NCBI GenBank assembly: GCA_946406115.1
Contig: OX291544.1
Location: 26,367,521-26,431,520 of the forward strand
Source of the DNA: Apoda limacodes
Lineage: Eukaryota; Arthropoda; Insecta; Lepidoptera; Limacodidae
Length of the DNA: 64,000 bases
Direction of reading: 5' to 3'
The position numbers and the translations under genes were made by a program. Within the stretch, counting starts at the first letter, position 1; every line of letters starts with the position of its first letter. Shown here in pieces: positions 55,750 through 64,000 of this stretch. The notes beneath the pieces are model-generated. The model worked only from the letters and a program-made list of their open reading frames with translations, ran no database searches and had not been told where the DNA came from.

Positions 55750-56090
55750 TATACATAAACACTACAAAGATATAGCTGCTTAGTCCATTCAAAATGAAAT
55801 GTAATAGTAATTGATCAGAATTTAATTTGCATTAAATATGGTAACACTAAAATGCACAACGAAAATAATTGTCATTAAAACAGAATGCTAATTTAATGGC
55901 AAAAGACAAGTTATGCGCCTGTTAATAACAGTGTAAATTTCCTCATTGAAAGGATGAAATGTTTGCCATAAATGGGCTTCTCCAGTCTGCAGGAGCCCAT
56001 TTATGACAGACATTTCACCCTTATAATTATGACATTTACATATTTTAAGAGATCTAGCTCTTAAATTAATTGTCCTTTACATTTTTACAG

Positions 56091-56135
56091 TATCATTTAC
56101 TGGTAGTGGAAATGCTCCTCTGGGATCAAAAACTG
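56091..56135 (+). CDS. E55, 15-codon exon
   Basis: The acceptor ACATTTTTACAG and donor ACTG|GTATGT frame 45 nt, phase 1-1. It encodes VSFTGSGNAPLGSKT. Confidence 0.75.
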
Positions 56136-58130
56136 GTATGTTTCAACAATTATTTTTATCATGACTTAATTTCATTTTGTTTAATACTATATTATATATA
56201 CCAATGTTGTTGTTAAACATATATAGGTACAGATAAAAACACAATACTTGTTAACTACTCTTTAAGATAAGAAGTTTTGTAATAAGTACGAAAATCGAAA
56301 TTGCTGAATTTGTGTTTTCTTTACGTTTTGTGACATCGGGAATTGTCTGCTACTATTTACATTTACGTACCTGTAAAACCTTCTTTTTTTTTGATCGGGT
56401 ATCTTGAGAACAAATATATAGACCGATTTGCTTTATCGACATCGCAATCCATTCCCCTTCATTCGGAATCGAACTGATTAGTTTTTCAGAAATATAAAAC
56501 AAGTGGTTCGTTTCTTATCAATTAAAATCTTTTTAGTACATTTTCTTCTATATTGATGAAACTATGTGAGTTCTGTTAGGTTTTTAAGGGGGCTGAATTC
56601 AAATAGTTAATAATTAACCCTTCGTGCGCGAGTCCGACTCGCACTTGGCCTTGGTTTTTACATCATGCTTTGACCCTAAGAAAACCTTGGCATGCACTTA
56701 TTAACTATAATAAAATTTTACATTGTGCCGTATAGAATTAAGAGTTGGTAGGGTTTCAGGGGTGTGGGGAGAAAAGGGAAACAGCCCCTGTAAAGAGGAA
56801 ATGCGGCAACCACCCCCTTTCCCCATTTTTTAATCTTTTCAGGTTAGGTCGACCATGTATAGTAAGCACATTATAAGGAAGGGAAAAGCGCGAAGTACGA
56901 AGTTGTTGCCTTCCACTTAAGCATAGTCGTGGGAAATTACACTTGCGAACATGCCCGAAGCGCTGCAGAATCGGGGCAGCCATAACACTATACTGAATGT
57001 ATTATTATTAAACAGGACGCAGAGGTCGTTATAAGGTATATTTCTTCGTGTACTTAGGCCACAGGCTGCATGTTTAAAGGGATGTACAGTACGCTCTGAA
57101 GAGCACCTTCACCTCGGCAGAGTAACGTGCAAACCTGCAGACTATCATGTTTGCTCTTATTGATAAGGTTCTGCGCTCCCGCTCAATGTCAGCATCGCCC
57201 TTGAGGTCGGTGCTGACTATGTGCCCCAAGTACTTATTTCTTTGAAACATTTACTTATTATCATCTTTGAAAAAAGTTACCCGTGGTACAAATTCGTCGC
57301 TAAAGCTGGTGTATTTAAGATAACACACCATGCATAACATTTTACACATCCATGTATGTTTGAAAGAGCTTGCAAGCCGGTTTGAAAAGCTCTTAAGTTA
57401 CAATTGCCATTATAAGACATGTTTCCAATAGTTAATTCAGTTTTACTAGGTTGATATCCTAGTAAAACTGAATTGATTGTAATCGTTTAGTATTTACGCT
57501 TGATACTTTTAAGTTTCTTTTTTAAAAAATCTTCTACAGCCGCGTTTTAACAGAGTTTTAGAGGTGCCATTAACGGCATGCTTATGTACTATCCGTGGTG
57601 GTAGTACAACGATGTAGGCAAGGAATAGAAAGCTAAAGTGATTGAAAAGTATTTTTGAAATACTTTTTGTATATATTTTGTATATAAATGTAAACTGACT
57701 ATCCAGCTAATACCTAACTATTTTGGCAGCATATTCACAATTCATTTCTCAGAGTTTGTGCAGCTATTTCATTAAGTGTGCACTGGAATTGCCAGCATAT
57801 GCCGCAAAGAGCGCAGACATATTTGGCAGACAGAACGATCATATAAACACATTAAATGCATTCAAGTTTGCAAATAAAACGCACCTAAAGTAGTTCCGTG
57901 CATCAAGCTTTACCGGAGTTGTTATTTGTATAGGTTCGAAACTGTCTATATATACTTATGTATATCTAATGTCCTTAGCACTATCGCCGCGCCTACTCAT
58001 ATTGAACATGAATAGACAGTGAAATCATTTTTCTTTTAGTTAATCATTTTATTTGTTTCTTTACACTTGTTTTTCACTTAGCTACGTACAAAACAATATA
58101 ATATACCTTACTATTTTTTTGGTACAACAG
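56136..58130 (+). other. Intron 55
   Basis: 56625-56660 is a 'gactcgcacttggcc' repeat end. 57050-57240 is a GC-richer unidentified repeat. 57434-57474 is a perfect 17-bp hairpin. No gene. Confidence 0.5.
57434..57474. repeat. Perfect short hairpin
   Basis: AATTCAGTTTTACTAGG and its exact inverse are separated by a 7-nt loop (ttgatat). It is too short for a typical miRNA precursor and may be a relic of an inverted repeat. Confidence 0.8.
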
Positions 58131-58163
58131 AAGTCATGAAGGACTCGCCTACTGTCCGAAGTG
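58131..58163 (+). CDS. E56, 11-codon exon
   Basis: The acceptor TTTTTTTGGTACAACAG and donor AGTG|GTAACT frame 33 nt, phase 1-1. It encodes EVMKDSPTVRS. Confidence 0.65.
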
Positions 58164-60262
58164 GTAACTATGTAAAACCTTTATTTTCTACAAATAATTC
58201 TACAAAAAACAAAATTCTTGAACAATCCTTATACTTTATTAATGTTAATACTTTTGGAAATATTAAGTTAAGAAAGTTAATTCTTTAAATATCGTTTCGA
58301 ACAAACAAATGAAAACCAATAAATTAAAATAGGCCGGTTTTTATTATTTGTACTTTAGAGTTCACGCTATTTTTCACTGCAAGTTGAAAGTTAAATGTGT
58401 TACTGTTTTTACGATGGATCAAAAACAACGAAAATTTGTTTCTTGTATAAGGATTCTGCAAACAAATGTTTTACTGTGTTGTGAAGACTCTATTCCCCAG
58501 GGGAAGATAAATTATAAGATACGTGTAGTTCGAAAATACAATTTAATTATAGCTTCCTATACGATTTCAATCTCTATTATGCCATACACAATTTTATATC
58601 TTCATTTTGGAAATTATTCATTTTGCCGTCTTTTCTTTTTTTGACGACCGTATTGCAATTTTCACCCCAGTCGACTTTATTATCGCCACAGTTGGCAAAT
58701 CGTGGTACGATGAAATTAAGTTGTAAAATTACGACAATCTATGTCATCTCCATATATTTTCCGAATATACAAATTACGGAAAAGAAAATTCAATAAGGCA
58801 AAAAGGCCAATCCGCAAAAAATCAAGGTCTTCGTAGTTCCTATTAAGTTAAGCAGAATTATAGTACCTTCTGTGTGATTTATGGGGTAACTCACAAACCG
58901 TCGACGGATATTCTAGATCAAAATTCCTTATATGCTTTCCATTTGATCGAATCCGATCAAAAACATAGTTTCTTATATATGGTCTACGCAGATAAAGTTA
59001 CACCAGGTAAAATAATTAATTATCTTTATTTATTAAAAATTTCAAATTTCTATTTTTTATCTCTTACTTTAAGTAAATCTCAACCAGACTGACTTTGAAT
59101 ATTTTTCGATCTGTCATCTTTTTAAAATCAGATTTAAAAGTCTGTTGACGTCACTCAGTATGGCATTCCATGCCTGTATGGATATCGAATTTTACAATAA
59201 TTTTGACATAAACACGCAAAAGGGTAATCTAAAGCTACGTACACACTACATATTATAAATTAAAATAATTCACTCGCTACATCTTTAATACTATTGCTAT
59301 ATGGCGTTGTACTGGTAATTTAAAATGGCAATAGCTTCGGCCCGTCTCACAGTTGGCCGATTTTTATTATTTGCTGTTATACTTTGTAGTTTTCAGTATT
59401 TTTTTATTGCAAGTTTGAAGTTTTTTTGTATAACTTTTAACGATAGAGCAAAAACAACGAAAATGTATGGGCCCCCCTTAAACTTTGATTATAACACATG
59501 TTCTGTAAAAAATTCAGGCTTCTGCCCATTTCGGTCTAAAAGATAGAGCCTTTTAATGGTCAAACAGACAGACGGACTGACAGACAGACAGCTTAGGTTT
59601 AGTAATAGGGCTCCTAAACAAAGAGAGGTGCTGACTTTTTTTCCTTGTTGAACACCCTATCTCTTGAAGGTAGAGAGTTTAGGCCATACTCCGCCACGCC
59701 AGTAAACACTGCATGGAGAAACGTCTACTTTACTGCCGCCATAGCTGACTTGCCTTAACGGCTGCTGTCATGCTCATATACAACAGCCAGGACCGACAGT
59801 TAATGTGAGCAGAAATAAACTAAGCAAAATGTGCCACTAGGCGATCACCCATCCAATGACTGACCACAGCAGACATTGCTCATCTAAGCATACCGTTCCG
59901 GTTCACGAATGTAACTAGGTAACGTGCTTCTCCCAATATTACTTAAGACAATAGAAAACAAATAAATGAATAAAAAAAAAATATATACTGCTCCCAAACT
60001 AAGCAAATCTTTTTCTAAAGATACCAGATAACGGATACAAATACACATATACTTTTTCGTATTATACATAGAAAACATTTAGATCAAGGAACCCACGCCC
60101 CTCAGTTCAACAGACAGGTGAGCCACGGAGCCGGTTTAACATAGTTGTAGAGTAAAAGAAAGGTAAATATATACGGGAAAAACAAAAAAAAAAAAAAGGA
60201 AGATGGTCTTGAAATTTAAAGAATTGTTTTTAAATCAGTCATTAGATATTTTCTATGTACAG
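58164..60262 (+). repeat. Intron 56, two related repeats and a SINE
   Basis: 58330-58640 and 59340-59600 are copies of one family ('tttttattatttg', 'caaaaacaacgaaaat'). 59640-59870 is another repeat. 59985-60138 is a minus-strand SINE with head 'gtgggttccttgatct' and body 'tttgtatccgttatctgg'. Confidence 0.6.
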
Positions 60263-60319
60263 GAACAGCGTCAACGAAGCCTGTTGCGGTCAATGTTATC
60301 TCACAGTTCATAAGCAGTG
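60263..60319 (+). CDS. E57, 19-codon exon
   Basis: The acceptor TTCTATGTACAG and consensus donor AGTG|GTAAGT frame 57 nt, phase 1-1. It encodes GTASTKPVAVNVISQFISS. Confidence 0.75.
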
Positions 60320-60758
60320 GTAAGTTATACTTTTAAATAAAACTTCCTAAGTAGAGTTTTATTAAATGGAGGTTTTCTTATATGTGAATTTCGTAATGAG
60401 ATTATGTAACGTGCGCATGGTTTGACTATCAGTAGCACTAAGGCTGTACGCCTTAAGGTACCTGATAATAATTGTGCCATCCCTGATACTACTAAAGGAC
60501 CACCCATAAATAACGCTTCATGGTAAAAGTGATAGTATATTAATTATATTTTTTATAAAAACAAAAGTAATTGGAAAATTTTGATAAATTTTTCTACTCA
60601 TATTTTGGTAACTAGTGTCATATGGCCCCTGATGATCAGTGAACGACAATAAACATTCACTTCCTTCGATAAATAACACAAAAGAACAACCGCTAACTTT
60701 AAAAAAAGGGTTTTTTTTTAATTGAGCAATATATAAAATATTATTTTATTTATCATAG

Positions 60759-60848
60759 GGTACGCACGCAATTCACGGCTGCATGCTGAAACACAACTTG
60801 AGTATTTTAGCAAAAGTTTTGATGTCATGGAAAAGGTAAACCAGAAAA
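60759..60848 (+). CDS. E58, 30-codon exon
   Basis: The acceptor TTATTTATCATAG and consensus donor AAAA|GTAAGT frame 90 nt, phase 1-1. It encodes GYARNSRLHAETQLEYFSKS... and ends VMEKVNQK. An internal GTAAAC at 60835 is out of phase and not used. Confidence 0.75.
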
Positions 60849-61368
60849 GTAAGTATGAATAACTCTTGACTTCGGCCTCTTAGAATGTTTATACAATAAT
60901 CTTTAAATATCAAAAGCCAAGGGTGTACTGGACCCTAGTCAGTAACGACCACTCACGAGTGTCATGCCACATTTTTCGAAATACTTGGGCGCTATATAAA
61001 ACACATACTAATTACAGAAATATTTGTAAAAAACGCTGCGTTGATTTCATTTTTCGTTGAAGTAAACATACACTGTGACCAGCGAACGCAATAAAAGCCT
61101 ATATTTGCTCATTTAAAAAAAAGTGCGATTATTTAAAGTGAAAAACAAGTGTATTTTAAAAGCTGCATTACCCTACAAGGGGTGTAATAAAAACTACTTT
61201 TACTAGCAAGTGCATCGAAAAAAATATTATTTATGCTTATTTATCGTGTAAAAAGGATACCTCGCTTATTAATACATTGGTCTACATTTTAAAATAATAA
61301 ACAAGACACTTAAATGTTATTCATATGTAGGAACTTTTTGTCATTTCTTTTACATTTGTCCCGACAAG

Positions 61369-61437
61369 GTGTAACAACGTCTGTGTCTCGGAGTTCTCTG
61401 GTACCTGAAGATCCCGTAAAAACGTTACCCACAAGAG
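61369..61437 (+). CDS. E59, 23-codon exon
   Basis: The acceptor TACATTTGTCCCGACAAG is chosen because the upstream AG at 61330 runs to TAA. Donor AGAG|GTAAGT. It has 69 nt, phase 1-1, and encodes SVTTSVSRSSLVPEDPVKTL plus PTR. Read-through of the donor stays open 40 more codons to a hydrophobic end (FIFDIIIVNIGFLYY). Confidence 0.7.
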
Positions 61438-61878
61438 GTAAGTGGTATAATATTAAGTATGTTACAGAGAGACTTTGGAGGCCCAAATGGCGCATCGTCA
61501 ACATTCGCCATTTTATTTTCGATATAATTATTGTCAATATTGGATTCCTTTATTATTAAGCATGGTTTGTTGAAAGTGCTAATTCTGCTCGCCTCAAGTT
61601 AACCTACAGAGTGGTACATATAATTTGGTGAGGATATGATCATGGAAATCAGAGTCTTGTCTTTTAAGAACTGAAAATAAATCTAATAAAAATCAAAACT
61701 TTTTTTTATGAATACAGTCCAAAGCTCTGTTTGCTTAGATTTGACTATTAAGTAAATATTTAAATTTAAAGTCAGTTTCATTTCTTATTAAACTTTAATT
61801 TGACTTATTACAATTATAATTACGTTTTATTTAAGATGTCCAAATCATCACAGTTTTGTAAGTATTGTTCAATTACAG

Positions 61879-61977
61879 GTCAAGTGGCCCACATACACAG
61901 TATGAGGTTATTGGATTCGCAGACCTTTTTAAAATTCCGAAATGAAAGCTTTTTTGATACACTAAGAAAAAAATCAA
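61879..61977 (+). CDS. E60, 33-codon exon
   Basis: The acceptor TTCAATTACAG and donor TCAA|GTGAGC frame 99 nt, phase 1-1. It encodes GQVAHIHSMRLLDSQTFLKF... and ends DTLRKKS. The frame is open upstream to an ATG at 61834, so a late alternative start is conceivable. Confidence 0.7.
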
Positions 61978-62615
61978 GTGAGCCTATTCAAAGTATTATA
62001 AATAAAGTTACAGTTTAATATTTTATATCTTATTATTAATGTAAAGTACGCAAAAGGGACATAAAATTTTAACAAATTGTTAAAAATCTATTAACCAAGT
62101 ATATAAAATATCAAATTTAGAATTAAATCTTGGAATAAGTAAGGCTATAAATATTTATTAGCCATTTTACTATTTTTTGGATATAATGTCTTTTATTTTA
62201 ATTTTGTTTTGTATACCGCGTGTAACAAAAGGACTAAGCGGACATTTCCAGTAAGTGTTATAAGTATGTAGTCAATTAATATAGGATTAAATTCCAAACT
62301 TAAAAAAAAATCTTTTTGAACCAAAAAAAAATTATAACGCTAAAATCAGCGGTTGGGTTGAACCCCAATATAGTAATAACCTTTGTCTTAAATTCTGTTT
62401 TTACTATCTTTTCTTAATATTTACATTCTTTAAAGATATTCTGGTGATCTAATTAATGACCCTAATTTTGTCACAGCCTGTATATACGTTACATACTTTA
62501 TATTGTAAATATAACAAATAAATGTGTAGTACATTATTAATATAACTTACCTAATCCAATCATAGTAAAAAAATAGTTCTTATTTAATAATATTTAGAAA
62601 TATTTATTATTTCAG
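61978..62615 (+). other. Intron 60
   Basis: AT-rich with several AATAAA-like motifs. No gene or repeat was recognised. Confidence 0.45.
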
Positions 62616-62894
62616 GTACTACACCACCAATAGTACTCTTGCGAAGAAAAAATAAGAAATCTAAGACAATGCAGTCACCTAAAGATTCTGAAAATTTAGA
62701 CCCTAAATTGTCTGAAAGTTTAGATCCTAATCTGTCTGAAAGTTTAGATCCTAAACTGTCTGAAAATTCAGATCCTAAGCTGCCGGAAAATGTAGACCCT
62801 CAATTGTCCAAAAATTTAAAGGACAATTTGTCTGGAAATTTGGAACCTAAATTGTCTGAAAAGATAGTCATTCAAGAACCCTGCGATGCCCTAA
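62616..62894 (+). CDS. E61, largest exon, 8-residue tandem repeats
   Basis: The acceptor TATTATTTCAG and donor CTAA|GTAACT frame 279 nt, phase 1-1. It opens STTPPIVLLRRKNKKSKTMQ, then has seven tandem octapeptides: SENLDPKL, SESLDPNL, SESLDPKL, SENSDPKL, PENVDPQL, SKNLKDNL, SGNLEPKL, and ends IVIQEPCDAL. The 24-nt DNA units are clearly related. Acidic and probably disordered or coiled. Without the donor the frame reaches TAA at 62948. Confidence 0.85.
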
Positions 62895-62982
62895 GTAACT
62901 TCGCAGTTTACTGTATATTGTACAGACATAATATAAAATATTCATATTAAACCTATAATTTATGTACTTTCAACTGTTGCAG

Positions 62983-63087
62983 GTCTCCAAAAATCAATTT
63001 CAAGAATAGGTTATATGGCTCATTCCGACATAAGTTTACGTAAAAAAAAATACACAGATGGATCATCAGTACAAACAGCCTCTAAAG
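62983..63087 (+). CDS. E62, 35-codon exon
   Basis: The acceptor CTTTCAACTGTTGCAG and donor AAAG|GTAAAA frame 105 nt, phase 1-1. It encodes SLQKSISRIGYMAHSDISLR... and ends SVQTASK. Confidence 0.8.
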
Positions 63088-63140
63088 GTAAAACAATATT
63101 TATACTACTAATTTTAGAGATAACCTAGTTATTTTCACAG

Positions 63141-63301
63141 AGTACGATCCTGAACCGCTTTATTGTTACAAGTCTTTTTTGAACAATACAAGAGAAGGGG
63201 TAGAGCAAAGCCTGTCGGTCCAGCTAGTCAAATGGTTAATGATGAACTGCATTAAAAAGCGTCAACTTGATAACCTTATTGCAAACGGTTACTATTTTTA
63301 G
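63141..63301 (+). CDS. E63, terminal exon with stop
   Basis: After a 53-bp intron (acceptor TATTTTCACAG) the phase-1 frame encodes 53 residues to TAG at 63299-63301: EYDPEPLYCYKSFLNNTREG..., then SVQLVKWLMMNCIKKRQLDN and ANGYYF. It is amphipathic and more structured-looking than the rest, with two cysteines and no membrane span. This gives the long isoform a soluble C-terminus. Confidence 0.75.
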
Positions 63302-63360
63302 GAATCCATAGGTAAATGTGAAAAACGTAACTTTTCTAGTTTTGGTATGTCCATCCATCC

Positions 63361-63366
63361 AATAAA
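63361..63366 (+). terminator. AATAAA polyadenylation signal
   Basis: AATAAA lies 60 bp after the E63 stop, at a typical distance for an insect 3' UTR. Cleavage probably falls near 63380. Confidence 0.65.
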
Positions 63367-63385
63367 TATTTAAGGGAATTTAATA

Positions 63386-64000
63386 GTTTTATATTTATTG
63401 TTACATAAAGTGTCCATACTTTTATCTCGCACCTATGTACAGCCTAAATGTATTTTTTTTTTTTTATTTAGGAAAACAAACAGCATTTACAATATATGTT
63501 AACAAATAATTTAGTACATGATATAAAATAAGTACAAAGCCAGCATCGTTTACCTCAAATCAATATACAAATGTTAATTTAAGATTACAATCAAAAGAAT
63601 GGAAGCGGAACAGTAGCAATAACTAAATACATGTAATTAATTACGTGTTTTTACTTGATTATATATTCTTACTAATTGTAATATATTTTAATACTAACAT
63701 TGAAATCTGAATAAAAAAAAAAAAAAAAAAAAACACTAGTTCTATCCATAATAACAAGTTACAAGTTAAAAGTTAATAATAATAATAACAGTAATTAATT
63801 AGATCATTTATGTTATTCATCAACATTCATATTTGAAGTTCTTAACTGATTTTTTGTCCAAAATTTTGTAAATTAAAGCTTCCAAAGTCGTTAATTTAAT
63901 AATGCCGTTCTTCCATTGAATTTCTCATATGGATTACACACGGACAAATATAGAGACGAAACTAGTTTCGTATGAAAAAATTATAATATTGTTTCTTTTT
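63386..64000 (+). other. Downstream intergenic DNA
   Basis: AT-rich, with T-runs and A-runs (63452-63466, 63712-63733) and an 'aataataataat' stretch near 63776. No gene was seen to the window edge. Confidence 0.5.

Larger units (their letters stand above)
52818..56090 (+). other. Intron 54, largest intron with mobile DNA
   Basis: A 3.3-kb intron. It contains a reversed non-LTR scrap (53235-53290), a 104-bp tandem array (53303-53712), an inverted-repeat element (54441-54667) and a LINE 3' end (55140-55746). No exon was seen. Confidence 0.6.
1..63385 (+). other. Micro-exon gene, partial at 5' end, symmetric phase-1 exons
   Basis: This span covers one reconstructed transcription unit of 63 exons (E1-E63). 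It was inferred from acceptor (pyrimidine-AG) and donor (GTAAGT-like) pairs that keep one frame open for roughly 1,700 codons. All introns but the first are phase 1 and every internal exon from E3 on is a multiple of 3 nt. The chain is hydrophilic and low in aromatic residues, with scattered cysteines in E3-E31 and Thr/Pro and Ser/Glu/Lys-rich composition later. No catalytic or binding domain was recognised. The 5' end, including any signal peptide, lies left of the window. The 3' end has a stop at 63299-63301 and AATAAA at 63361. Alternative ends inside the unit suggest several isoforms. It could be two neighbouring genes split near 29-31 kb. Function is unknown. Confidence 0.75.

Overview
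The window looks like a piece of a lepidopteran (moth or butterfly) nuclear genome. It is AT-rich and has spliceosomal exon/intron structure. Its intergenic and intronic DNA is filled with repeats typical of that order: a Tc1-like transposon, tRNA-derived SINEs, 3' ends of non-LTR elements carrying the 'gcaagcgtccataggct...ttagtggtata' tail, and the 'gggttccgt / cgcacttggccggtttt' family. No species can be named from sequence alone, and nothing prokaryotic or viral is seen.

The dominant feature is one very unusual gene on the + strand. It enters from the left edge (position 1) and ends with a stop codon at 63301 and an AATAAA at 63361. I assembled it by hand from splice sites: 63 short exons, E1 to E63, mostly 12 to 140 nt, totalling about 1,700 codons. 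After one phase-0 intron (28-416), every exon starts and ends in phase 1 and every internal exon is a multiple of three. Any exon can therefore be skipped, included or duplicated without a frameshift. The encoded chain is hydrophilic, rich in Ser, Thr, Asn, Lys, Glu and Pro, and looks disordered. No known domain was recognised. Ten exons (E7, E16, E22-E26, E28, E29, E31) start with the same sparse pattern, Gly/Ala at residue 1 and Asn at residue 6, and seven exons are exactly 81 nt, which suggests growth by exon duplication. Two exons are only 12 nt long and one is 21 nt.

Several acceptors in the same phase lead into open terminal exons that cannot be spliced onward in frame: 19880-20124 and 46054-46232 (each with one strong membrane-spanning segment), possibly 46974-47224 (hydrophobic), and 28659-28771 (hydrophilic, with a downstream AATAAA). 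My reading is a combinatorial micro-exon gene with alternative soluble and membrane-anchored ends. This is inference and needs transcripts. Two adjacent genes, with a boundary near 28.9-31.5 kb, cannot be excluded.

Layout: 1-28 kb holds E1-E30, with a recent 347-bp duplication of an exon pair (19.6/20.7 kb), a Tc1-like element nested in a SINE (11.1-13.6 kb), and a degraded non-LTR reverse transcriptase (17.4-18.4 kb). 28-31.5 kb holds a possible 3' end, a SINE and a ~62-bp satellite array. 31.5-43.9 kb holds E31-E45, including the micro-exons and Thr/Pro repeat exons. 43.9-56 kb holds E46-E54 among many transposons and a LINE 3' end with a poly(A) tail. 56-63.4 kb holds E55-E63, including an exon with seven 8-residue repeats. 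On the - strand, one convincing exon of an unidentified gene lies at 5625-5856 inside an intron. Introns not itemised below hold only AT-rich sequence and small repeat scraps in which I could support nothing.
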